Positions 41,329 to 53,198 of a DNA stretch of 64,000 nt are shown here, one piece after another. Location: the NCBI RefSeq assembly GCF_042100115.1, contig NC_091274.1, positions 1 to 64,000 of the forward strand, written 5' to 3'. Numbering within the stretch: position 1 is the stretch's first letter; every line of letters begins with the position of its first letter. The notes under the pieces are model-generated. The model was given only the letters and a program-made list of their open reading frames with translations, was not told where the DNA came from and ran no database searches. This DNA comes from Alternaria dauci. Its lineage: Eukaryota; Ascomycota; Dothideomycetes; Pleosporales; Pleosporaceae. The position numbers were made by a program, and so were the translations under genes.

Positions 41329-42168
41329 TCAGGCACCTAGAAATTCCTGCACTAGTTCGGAAAATGCCTTTGCAAATTGGAAGAGGTGACCATGCCCGGA
41401 ATCTGGGAAGACTTGTAAATAGGAGCCAGGAACTTTCTGCTGGAGGACAAAATCGCCAGAGGTAGGTGCTAAGACATCGATTGTTCCGGAGGTAATAAAG
41501 AGCGGCACCTTAATATTTTTCGCTTGCTCCAGGTATGTGGAGTTACGGGTGAAGTCGAGGATAGCTTTGAGGTGTCTAGAGGTACCGGGCTCTTGTACTT
41601 GGTTCGTCTTATTTTCACCTGGTACGTTCCGCTCGGTGATGCGATTAGCGTAGTCGATAGCTGCAGCCGTGCTAGTGTTGGAAGGGTAAAAGAACAAGCC
41701 CAGGCCTTGCTCTTGGGGAACTACAGGCTGACGAGCAATAGCAAAAGTCGCGTCCGTGGCTAGTTCGATACCAGGTCCGTTGCCAACGATCGATCCGGCA
41801 ATGACAGCCTTTTCCACAAGGTCAGGGTAGTTGATGGCAATGTGCTGCGCAACACCGCCTCCCATAGAAAAACCGAGCAAGTTGACCTTCTTCACTTTGA
41901 TAGCCTTGAGGAAGGCAACTGCTGTGTCGCCCTGGGTCGCGATAGAGTCGCCGATTTCGCCCGTGCTGTGACCGACACCGGCGTTGTCGAACAAGATAAC
42001 GGGTCTGAACTGAGCAATGTAGTTGAAAAGTAAGGGATCCGCGATGTCCATAGTCGCACGGAAGTTGGCGAGAAAGATAACGGGGTTTCCTTTTTTCGCA
42101 CCAAAAACCCGATACGCGATTTGGTCGCCATTGACATCAACGTACTTCGTCGGGACGACTTGAGCCAA
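41329..42168 (-). CDS. alpha/beta hydrolase family protein
   Basis: 279 aa, intact, no intron. Classic alpha/beta-hydrolase layout: NGDQIAYRVFG strand region, oxyanion segment around residue 31-40, the nucleophile elbow GFSMGG with Ser101, acid Asp231 in SGTIDVLAP, and His259 in DSGHGHLFQ. No signal peptide, so probably cytosolic. It most resembles small soluble hydrolases of the haloperoxidase/epoxide-hydrolase-like type; the substrate cannot be told. It is the only intact gene between about 25 and 52 kb, sitting beside an aldo/keto reductase stump, with its 3' end about 90 bp from the end of that fragment (convergent). Confidence 0.9.
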   Translation of the reverse strand: MAQVVPTKYVDVNGDQIAYRVFGAKKGNPVIFLANFRATMDIADPLLFNYIAQFRPVILFDNAGVGHSTGEIGDSIATQGDTAVAFLKAIKVKKVNLLGFSMGGGVAQHIAINYPDLVEKAVIAGSIVGNGPGIELATDATFAIARQPVVPQEQGLGLFFYPSNTSTAAAIDYANRITERNVPGENKTNQVQEPGTSRHLKAILDFTRNSTYLEQAKNIKVPLFITSGTIDVLAPTSGDFVLQQKVPGSYLQVFPDSGHGHLFQFAKAFSELVQEFLGA

Positions 42169-43010
42169 CTTGGCCGGAGGGTCAATTAGAGCAACTTCTC
42201 GGCATCCACTATATGGTCTTATTATCTTCTATTCGAACATCCTCTCGATATCCTCGAAGCAAACTTACCTGGCAGCCGATCCGGAAGAAAACGCAGCTAC
42301 GCTTGATGCGCCGATCAGGGCGGTGAGAGAAGGAAACCACTTCATTGTTTTTCTTGAGAATGCCGGAGTTTGTTGGCTGAATGGAGTTCTGATAAAAGCT
42401 GGCGACTGTGAAAGATGTGGCCAGTGTCTAGACTTCTGCACTTTGGTTTATATATGACAAGAGGACCTCCGGAACTATTTTGTAATCAAGGTCCCAGCCG
42501 ATCTTAAACTTCCACTTGTAGCTCCATAGTTAATTTCAAAGTGCCCATTGCTTATGCAGAGACGCATAAGGAAGGTCGCGGTGTCTAGGGATGTAATATA
42601 ATCGGAGCATCGTTACCGTACACAGTGGCGGTGCTGTAGACTGCGATTACTGATTAGAAAACGAAGATCGTTTCCCGAGCCACTATAATCGGACAGATGA
42701 TGGGCCGACGCACTTATTAATCAATCTTAATAACATGATTAGACGATGTAGCAATGAGAGGTTTCAAGTTATCTGCTTACCCGAAACGATATGCTTGATT
42801 CTACTAGGATCATGCGTGTTTTGTTCTAGTGAATGTCGTAAGGCGCGATAAGGTATGATGAGACCAGGGGTGCAGACACCCTAAGTGGCTAGGGGCTAGC
42901 CAGCCCTGCCTAGGGAGCTGGAAGCGAGCTTGGACGGGCATTATCGCCGTCACTAGGCTAACGCACCTTTTGCCACGAGCTTACCTCCTATCGCGACTTC
43001 GCATCAGACG
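42169..43010. other. intergenic, remnant coding-like frame
   Basis: GC-normal sequence upstream of the alpha/beta hydrolase. A plus-strand open frame at about 42170-42457 has a protein-like stretch (NAATLDAPIRAVREGNHFIV) but starts at the hydrolase start codon and matches no family I know; it may be a fragment of a lost gene. A C/G-rich stretch at 42865-42985 is not RIP-mutated. RIPed DNA begins near 43020. Confidence 0.4.
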
Positions 43011-46000
43011 ATAGCTAAACTCACTAACGTCTTTAATAAGATATTATTCTCTATTATTATATACTTTATATTAGGCGATGCGTCTAATGTTAAAGCCTTA
43101 CTTAACTTATGCTAAGCGTCCCGTATATTAGTAGTTGTCGCGCGACTAGCGCTTTACATTTATATATAATTAATAGAGCTAGCGCTAGACCCTTTAGAAA
43201 CTCTTAAGCTCTTCTTTAAAACTTTAATAGAATATCCTAACCTAGCGAAGAAGACGTAAAAGATAATTTTATTTAATAACTAAGGCATATACTATAAGTA
43301 GCCTAACCTTAGATATAATAATATATTTATAAAGTTATTACTATTAATAGGAGGGTAGGATAGTAATGTTAAACTAGAACTATACTATAAACTATTTACG
43401 TTATACGTTCTTACTTAATTACTAAATACTATAAGAGGCTACGCTTAGGGAGCTATTATATAAGTATACTATTATTTTATTAAAAAAAGAAGTATAAGTA
43501 GCTAAGGGGCTAAAGGTCTTTTAGTAAGTATTAGCTTAGGATAACTTTCTACTAGTCTTATTTATATAGAATTTAAGTTCTCTAAAAGTATTTAGATTTT
43601 ATAAATAGTATACCTTATATATATATCTAGGATACTATTAAGGAATAAACTAAATAAGCTTTAGCTTATTAAAATACCCTTTTCCTCCCCTTTACTTAAA
43701 AGTAGAATCTACTAGAAGTATTCTAATAAGTAGTCTTTACTATCTTAAATATTTCTTATATAAGTTACTTACTAGTCTAATACTTCTATCTCCTTTAATA
43801 GCTCTACTAGTTTATTAGATATTTAGTAGTATCCTTTCTATTTAATATTATAGTATAGCTTTTATCTATAATCTTTTAATTTTTTATTTTCTATAAGTAG
43901 GGGGGTATTATTAAAATAAAACTTTAAAAAAGTAAAAAGTAGCTATCTCTCTACTTATTAGTTATAAAAGTTAATAAAAAAGATAAAGTAATAATATTAT
44001 TTAAAGACTAGACTAAATAGTATTTTATAATAGTATAGCTCTAATATCTATATATAAAAACTAAGGTTAACCTCTTTAGGCCTTAAGGATAAAGCTTATA
44101 GTATTATCTTATATTATATTACTAAAAAACTTTAAAACTAAGCTTAAACTATCCTAGCATATCTATAAATCTCTTTATACTTATAATACCTTTCTATCTA
44201 CTCTACTTATATTATACCTTATATTACTTTAATATTTTTACTATTATTATAACTACTACTAATACTACTTAAGAACTAAGCTTTATTATATTATAGTAAT
44301 TATAGTTCTAGTTATAGTTATAACTATAAATATAATTCCCTTTAAGTAGCTATAAAGTTTATATATTAGTAGTAGTACCTTTATATAGTACTATTAAAGC
44401 TATTATACTATACTTATTACTATTATATACCTAAATCCTATTATATTATATCTTAAGCCTTCTATATTATTAAATTAATTATCTACTACTTATACCTATC
44501 TTAGCTCCTTAATAATATCTATAATATATATTAGCTAGTCCTTAAAGTCCCTATTATAGACCTCCTCTTAGTACCTATACTACTTATTAGTTATTATAGT
44601 ACTAGTAATCTATATATTATATATCTACTAGACTTATATATCCTAAAGAAGAGTAAATAAATTATTAGCTTTATTTATACCTTTACTAGCTAGTATAATA
44701 GTAGTACTTATATAGAGGACCTTAGTAATAAACACTAGGTACTTATATATATAGTTAAATTCTTTTTTAGTAAACCTATATAATAAGATAAAGGATTAAA
44801 TATAAGTCTAGAACTTATACTTAAAGTTACTTTTAGAGGGGTTAATCTTAATAATAACTTAATACTTACTATACTACTTAATAGTAGCTACTATAGTTAC
44901 TAGAAGGGTTACTAGGAGGGTTACTAGGCCCTCTAAAACTAGGCGCTTTATACTTATAATAATATTATATATAATAACCTTTATATTAGAGATACTAGAG
45001 TTACTAGAGTTACTAGATATTCTAGATATATTAAAGTATAGGAGTTAAGAGAAGAAAATTTTAGTAGTTACTTAAATACCTTTTTATTCTTAAGTACTAT
45101 AGTTATAAGCTTAAATATAAGCTATAAACTATAGTTTAAAAACTCCTCTTCCTTCCTAAACTCCTCTTCTCCTTAATATTACTATAATTTTCTAGAACTA
45201 CTTAAAGTTTAGGGCTTCAGCTTTAACTATAGTACTTATTAAATATATATAGCTATATATAGTAAAACTAAGTATTTAGGAAATATACTTTTACTATAAT
45301 TTATTATAGTATCTTTTAATAGTATTATACTTATATCTTTTACTAGTATATTTATTATTTAAATAACTATAGTACTTAAGGCTATAGAAATATTTAAGTA
45401 ACTACTAGCTCTTTAAATTTCTATTTCTTAACTTTTACTTTAATACTCTATCCTAAAGCTTACTACTAAAGAGAAATACTTTCTTTAATACTATATACCT
45501 TATAATATATAATAATATTATAGGCGTTAAGTAGCTATTCCTAGAGTTATAGACTATACTTAATATTAATATAAATATAAAGTACTAGTATACTAAAGAT
45601 TAAATTAGCTTAAACTATAATAATCTTAAGCCTTATAGTATCTTAAGCCTCTTCCTAGACGCCTACCTCTCCTCTCTTAACTTATTAGATAATACTAGTA
45701 AGGACTAATATAAAATTCTCTTCTATATAAATAGCTTATTTACTATTACTTTTATTTACTTAGGTAGTATTACTTTACTAGCTAATACTAAGATAAATAT
45801 AGAAATAAAGTTATCTATTACTATAGAGTAGAATATTTATATTAAGAAGCTAAGTAATATAATAGTAGTTAGGGGTATACTTATAATAAAGTAAAAGGTA
45901 TATATTAAAATAGTTATAAGTAAAAACTATAATAGATAGCTATAGTAGGTCCTTAGCTAGCTTATCCTTATCTTATAATTATACTAAGTAGGTATAGCTA

Positions 46001-49000
46001 ATAATTATATATATAAGGTAGGTATTAATAAAGTAGTAGATTATTAATTTAATAATAATAATAATAATATAGGAGGCTTAGGTTATAGTATAATAAGACC
46101 TATTAGGTATATAGTAGCTATAAAAGAGTTTAGGTAATAGTAATATATAAGCTTTATAGCTACTTAAAAGGAATTATAATTATAATTATAACTATAACCT
46201 TAATTATACTAGTAGTAGTACTTATACTCTTAAAAAATAATTACTATAATATAATAAAGCTTAATCTCTAAGTAGTATTAGTAGTATTTATAATAGTAAG
46301 GATATTAAAGTAGTATAGCTAGGCGTAATATAAGGGATAGATAAAGTAGTATTATAAGTAAAAGAGACTTCTAAATATACTATAATAGTTTAGGCTTAGT
46401 TTTAAAATTTCTTAATAATATAATATAAGATAATACTATAGGCCCTATCCTTAAGGCTTAAGGGGGCTTACTACCTCTTTACTTAAGGACTTTCTCTCTA
46501 CCTAAAGCTAATATAGATAAACCCTAGACCTTTAAGTATAGAAAGTAATTTACTAAAGACTAAAGGTTTATAGTTTATATACTATACTTAACTAATAAGA
46601 CTTAGAAGTAAATTACTAACTACTTAAGATTTACTATTAAGGTTATTTAGTATATACTAAAGTAACTTCTTATTTTAAAAAAAAAAGTTTATTAAGCCTA
46701 AGTTACTTAGCTAAAAGTAAGTATAGAAGCTTATTAAGTTAATTAAGTTATCTTAAAAAATATAGTAAATAAGCTACTTTAAGCTTACTTACTATTTCTA
46801 AGATTAGTATATTAGATAATATATTATTTAGTACTCCTTCTACTTACTTAGCTATAGAAGATATATTACTATATTAAAACTACCTCTTATACTAGAAGAT
46901 TAGCCTAAGTAGATAGCTTTTATAGAAACTTATATTAATTAGACTATTAAATAGTAGAATATAGTACTTTAAAGCAATAAAAGCTAAGTATATAAAAGCT
47001 AGTATTAGAGAAAGTAAATTACTTAGTTATTTAGGGAGAAGTATAATATATAATAAGCTAATTAAAAAGATACTTAATTATTATTTAAGTTAAAATAAAT
47101 TAACTATTAAAGGCTTTATAAAGTATAGTAAGTATTTATATATATAGCCTTTATACTCTAAGTAAGTTTTAGTTAAGTTTTAGTTAAGTTCTAAGTAAGC
47201 TTTAGTATAAGTCTAAATAAACTTAGATAACTATCTTAATTCTAAAGCTATTTTAACTCTAAGGTTAACTAGCTAAGGCTCTTACTTAAGCCTCTACTTA
47301 TTATAATTCTCTTCTTCTTTTAAGCTAAATTTAACTCTTTACTACTCTTTAGTTTAGAGAAATATTTAGTTAACCTCTAGTTTTTACTTTTATAAGTATT
47401 AAGACTTTAATATTATACTTAAGTAGTAGTATAATAACTCTTAGTTATAAAAATATCTTTTTTTATTTATTATACTACTTAGTTTCTTTATAAGTATTAT
47501 ACTATAATTTTTTAATATTACCTTCCTTTATTATTTTTATTATATAGAACCTAATAAGTTTCTTTATAAGTAATATTATTTACTTTACCTTAGTAGTATA
47601 AAGCTACTTAATAATTTTATTTAGGTACTAGTATATCTACTACTTAATTTATACTAACTCTATTATTAGGTACTATTCTAGCTTAGACCCTTTATTTTAA
47701 TTATATCCTTAGGCTTTACCTCTTATAAGTTTTATAGCTAACCTATTTATAAGCTTTTTACTTACTTTTACTTATTAATAGGCTTACTTTATTTAATTAT
47801 ATATAATTTTTTTATTTTCTATAAGTAAGGGGGTATTATTATAATAAAACTTTAAAAAATAAATAGTAGCTATCCCTTTACTTATTATTTATAAAAGTTA
47901 ATTAAAAAGATAAGGTAATAATATAAGTTAAATACTAAGATAAGTAATATTTTATAGAAGTTAAGCTTTAATATTTATATATAAAAACTAAAGTTTAAAA
48001 AATTATTAAAACTAATAAAAAAAGATACCTATTAGAACTCTTAGTAGAGGTCTAATAGGGATTATTAGCTATTAGTTAGTAATATAATTATTATATATTA
48101 TAAAGAGGAGAGATAATATAGTATATTTACTATTACTAAGAAGAGGTTATATAAAAACCTAGCTACTTTTAACCTTTATACTAATACTAATATACTTTAA
48201 GTATCTTACTATATATAATTAAGTTATACTATATATAATTAAATTATAATATATATAATTAAATTATACTCTATATAAATATAAATATTTCGTCTTTATC
48301 CTTATCTAGGAGGTCTTTTAGCCTAGCCTAAAAACCCTAGCTAGATAGGTACTAATAAATATATCTATAAGTATATAATATACTTACCTTATATATACTT
48401 AGGAGCTATTTAGAATAGTCCTTAATAAGTTAAATAAGTAATTACCTAAGTTCTACTCCCTCTTATAAACTAAGATAGTAAATAATATTAATATTATTAA
48501 TACTTCTTATATTAGTAATATTTAAGTAGAGGAGATAGTAAAGAAGAGTAAAATATAAATCTTAAAAGATATAGAGGAGGTTATCTATAAGGCCTAGATT
48601 AATAATACTAGTAGTAGTAAGTCTTTATAGTTAACTATCTTACTATCTTAGTATTAGGAAAGAGGTTAAGCTAAAAGACTAAGACCTAGCTATAATAGTA
48701 AATAAATAATATTAAGAAAGTAATTAAGAATTAATATCTTAGGCTTAAAGAGAGGGAATTTAAATTAATACTATAAGGATAAGAGAATAAGGCGTAGATA
48801 ATATTAGTACTAATATTCCTCTAACTTAAGCTAATTATTAGATAGTAATAGCTATACTATAAATAACTAGTTAATTATTCTTAAGAAGGGGTAGAGGTAG
48901 TAGTAGTAAAGGTAGTAGTAGTAGAAGTAGTAGTAGTAGAGGTAGTAGTAGTAGTTATAAAAGGTAGCTATAAAAGTTATAAAGAGTAGAAATAGTAAAG

Positions 49001-51055
49001 GATAGTAGAGGATAGTATATATATTAGAAGGTTATATCTTATCTCTAGTAGGTATATAATACTATTATATATCTTTAGTATCTAGCGTTTATAATATACT
49101 ATATATATACTAGTAGTACTAAATATAAGCCTATAGTTACTTAGTTAATACTTTATCTTAAAAAAAGTCTCTAAATATACTATAATAATAATAAAAAAAA
49201 AGTCTATAAAGGCTAAGGCTAAGTTAGTATTAGTATAAAGGTTAGAAGTAGCTAGGTTTTTATATAACCTCCTCTTAGTTATAGTAAATATACTATATTC
49301 TCTCTCCCTTTTATAATATATTATAATTATATTATTAGCTAAAACTAGTAATCCTTATTAGATTTTTACTAAGGTTTAATAGGTATCTTTTTTTAGTTAC
49401 CTTTAGTTAGTTTTTTTTAACTTTAGCTTTTATTTAAATAATAAACGTATTAGTGAAAGATATAAGTATAATACTATTAAAGGATACTATAATACATTAT
49501 AGTAAAGGTATATTTCCTAAATACTTAGTTTTACTATATATAGTTATATATATTTAATAATAGATAGGTTAAGCTAAAGCCCTAAACTTTAGGTAGTTCT
49601 AGAAAGTTATTATAATATTAGGGAGAAGAGGAGTTTAGGGGGGAAGAGGAGTTTAGGGGGGAAGAGGAGTTTTTAAACTATAGTCTAAAGCTTATATCTA
49701 GGCTTATAACTATAGTACTTAAGAATAAAGAAATATTTAAGTAACTACTTAAATTTTCTTCTCTTAACTACTATACTTTAATATATCTAGTATATCTAGT
49801 AACTCTAGTAACTCTAGTATCTCTAATATAAAGGTTATTATATATAATATTATTATAAGTATAAAGCGCTTAGTTTTAGAGGGCTTAGTAACCCTCCTAG
49901 TAACTATAGTAGCTACTATTAAGTAGTATAGTAAGTATAAAGTTATTATTAAGATTAACCCTCTTAAAAGTAACCTTAAGTATAAGTTCTAAACTTATAT
50001 TTAATCCCTTAGCCTATTATATAAGTTTACTAAAAAAGAATTTAACTATATACTTAAGGACCTAGTATTTATTACTAAGGTCCTCCTTATAAGTACTACT
50101 ATTATACTAGCTAGTAAAGGTATAAATAAAGCTAATAAGTTATTTACTCTTCTTTAGGATATATAAGTCTAGTATATATATAATATATAGGTTACTAGTA
50201 CTATAATAACTAATAAGTAGTATAGGTACTTAGAGGAGGTCCTTAATATGTACTTTAAGGACTATCTACTATATATTATAGATATTATTAATGAGCTAAG
50301 TTATGTATTGGTAGTAGATATTTAATTTAATAATATAGATAGCTTAGGATATAGTATAATAAGATATATATAAGCTTCGTAGCTACTTAAAAGGAATTAT
50401 AATTTTAACTATAATTATAACTATAACTATAACTATAATTTACGTAATATAATAAAGCTTCTTAATTTCTAAGTAGTATTAGTAGTAGTTATAATAATAT
50501 TAGAGACGTTAAAGTAGTATAGGGTATAATATAAGTAGAGTAGATAGAAAGGTATTATAGGTAAAAAGAGACTTCTAGATATACTAGGATAGTTTAGGCT
50601 TAGTTTTAAAATTTCTTAGTAATATAATATAAGATAACACTATAGGCCCTATCCCTAAGGCCTAAAGAGAAAGTACTATAGTTATAAGCTTAAAGGTAAG
50701 CTAGAAACTATAGTTATTAACTAAAAAACTCTTCTTTTACTTTAACTCCTCTTCTCCTTAATATTACTATAACTCTCTAGAACTACTTAAAGTTTAGGGC
50801 TTTAGTTTTAACCTTTCTATTATTAAACTATATATAGCTATATATAGTAAAAATAGGTATTTAGGAAATATACCTTTACTATAATTTATTATAGTATCTT
50901 TTAATAGTATTATAATTATATCTTTTACTAGTACGTTTATTATTTAAATAAAAAGAGGTAGTAAGGAGACTTTAAGTAGCTTACTAATTACTAAGATAGA
51001 TTAGGTTTAGTTCTATCTAAAGTAACGCTAAACGCTAGCGTCTTACATACGTTAT
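43011..51055. other. 8-kb RIP-degraded nest of repeats
   Basis: No gene. CA/TG are nearly absent throughout. Recognisable parts: 43431-43670 matches 1070-1320 near the telomere; 43880-44090 and 47815-47990 are direct copies of each other, both preceded by a TTTTCTATAAGTA-plus-G-run tract that resembles a polypurine tract before an LTR; 44500-45360 is a minus-strand and 49440-50330 a plus-strand copy of the 3.3-kb family; 50690-50950 is another minus-strand copy. A (TAG)n-rich stretch at 48880-48960 is probably a mutated CAG run. The picture is nested retroelement-like insertions, all dead. Confidence 0.75.
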
Positions 51056-51914
51056 TAATGCCTAATAGGAAGTAGAATTATTACTGTATAAAGATCGTTA
51101 GGAGCAAACGCGCAGGCTAGGCGTTATAGTCGAAGAGAGTAAGCAACCCTGCCCTTATATTACCTAGCCTTCAGCTACGGCTGAAAAATGTTACACTAGC
51201 TGTGAGGCGCAGAACTAATCTCGTTTTCCCTGTTCACTTCACCCGTTCCGTACACCCTGTTATAGAAAGCGGAGGTCAGGCATAGGATTTTATTAGCTCA
51301 CTACGGTGAGTGACGAGGATTTATAACAGCAAGACGGAATTAACCTTACACTAGACCAGCCGCGTGATCTATACTTCATGAGGCCGAAATCATAGTCACC
51401 TTAGAACAGTGCCCATCGCATTACCTGGATTTTCGAAACCTCACTAGTCTAGCCATCTTTCTTAGCCTGCATCTCCAAGGTTTATATAACTCTAGAATGC
51501 GGGGTTCTATATTCCTTTTCACCGGTCATCGCGAAACAGATAAGCACCTTCTTTCACAGCAAGATGCTTTAATCTAGTAGGGCAGAACGAGATACATACA
51601 ACAGAAGGGAGCATGTAATTCTAAGCCACCAACACCCCACCTAAGTAGAGAAGGGATACGTTAATAGAGTGCACAGTAAGCGTCCTTAACACCGCACATA
51701 CGAAGTAGCATATTAGTTACTAACTCCTACAGCATTGACGCCATTTGCATATGTTCTAAATATCTTACCACCCATTCGTCCAATCAAGGAAAACCTCATC
51801 CGTGAACCTGCATCTATCGCGCATTTCATGTGCATTACCTTTACACGATTTCTTAGACTTGACAGAAAGCAGAAAAGAACAACAGTTTGAACTAGCCACC
51901 AAGCGTGCCTTGAA
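51056..51914. other. intergenic edge of gene-rich region
   Basis: Composition returns to normal at about 51060. No gene supported. An open frame at 51802-51987 on the plus strand overlaps the probable start of the TPR-HET gene in another frame and is judged spurious. Confidence 0.5.
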
Positions 51915-53165
51915 ATGGCTTCTCAACGCAATCCACCCTATCCTAGAAATATTACCAGCACGCTCAAAGAAGGACAGTCTTAATTAGAGTGACTACTAGC
52001 TTAGGGCCGTATATCCACTGAACAAGAGATTGACTTCCGCACGACCTTCGCCTCGCTCCTTATCCAGGAATACGAACGCGGAGCACGCGGCAACGTCCAG
52101 TACCTCCGCACTGCGATCGAGCATCATGAAGCAATCTTGCGAGGGCTTCCACAAACCTCCCCCAAGCGTCCTGAACACCTCACTCGGCTTTCGTACACAT
52201 AGCTGTCCAAGTATTTAGCGACGGATTCGAAGAGAGCGCTGGACGAAGCTGTCCGTACCGGACAATTAGCCCTTGAGGAAGCGACTTTGGCGTCTGTAGA
52301 CAAGACGGATATCCATGTGTACCAGGAAATCTTGAATTATTGCGGTGTTGCATTGTCATATCGATCTGAAGATACACGTGCGAAGGTTGCCCGTTCGAGA
52401 AGCACTGGACATGGCAATGAGATCAGTGTAACAGCGGAAGCTGATCTCAATGAGTCAGTCGAATGCGCCAAAAGTCTCAAGGATCACACAGTGGGAGATC
52501 TCCCCGCGTATACAGGCGCAATCTCTAACCCTTCTTCTCGGCTCATGAGACGGTACGCCATGACGGACAACGAAGCAGACCAAGCAGAAGCGGTACGATT
52601 GATTCAAGAATTACAGCGTATATCTCAGCCAGGATCGATGGAGAGAGCAGGAGCGTTTACGCTGCTTTCGCAACTTGCGTTGGATAAGTTTAATAAGAAG
52701 GATACGTTGGAGAATCTTGATAATGCGTTGGAGCAGCTGAACAGGTCTATTACCAGTCTTCCGGAATCTTTTGAGAGGAAATCAGACCTGTATAAACAGA
52801 CATCCAACCTCTACAAACAGCGGTACAAGAAGACCAAGGACGAGGCGGATTTCCGTCTTGCGGTTCGGTACTCAGAGTCGTTACTACGGACGGTTCCTCT
52901 TTCCCATTCGGTTTTTGGCACATATCTGTTCAACCATCTACACCTTCTGCGAGAGTATGCGAACACTGTGCGTTCGCTTCCGCAAGTCGAAAAATCTGTA
53001 TCGACGGCTGGACACTATGTCGCAAATCTGCGCAAGGATAGCATCAAGCAGCTTAATTGCCGTATCCTTTACGGCGACATCCTTGGTCATACAAACATCT
53101 TATCGCAACGGCTCGAAGATTTTGCAAAGGCCATGGATCACATCCAAAAGTGTGGCTACAGCTGA
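51915..53165 (+). pseudogene. TPR-like N-terminal half of a TPR-HET gene, with stops
   Basis: In one frame, starting at ATG 51915 (MASQRNPPYPRN), the sequence encodes helical repeats of TPR type (IEHHEAILRGLPQ, KRALDEAVRTGQLALEEATL, LDNALEQLNRSITSLPESFE, LAVRYSESLLRTVP). The frame is cut by TAA at 51981, TGA at 51990, TAG at 52002, TAG at 52200 and TGA at 53163. All are one C-to-T step from CAA, CGA or CAG, so they look like mild RIP or deamination damage. The frame is identical to that of the HET open frame that follows, and no intron boundaries fit the stops. Originally one gene of about 1450 codons is likely. Confidence 0.75.
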
Positions 53166-53198
53166 AACAGCGAGATCGATAAGTCAGGAGATAGACCT

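Noticed and set aside
42170..42457. 95-codon plus-strand frame beside the hydrolase start
   Set aside because: Overlaps the hydrolase promoter and matches no family; may be a relic but not supportable as a gene.
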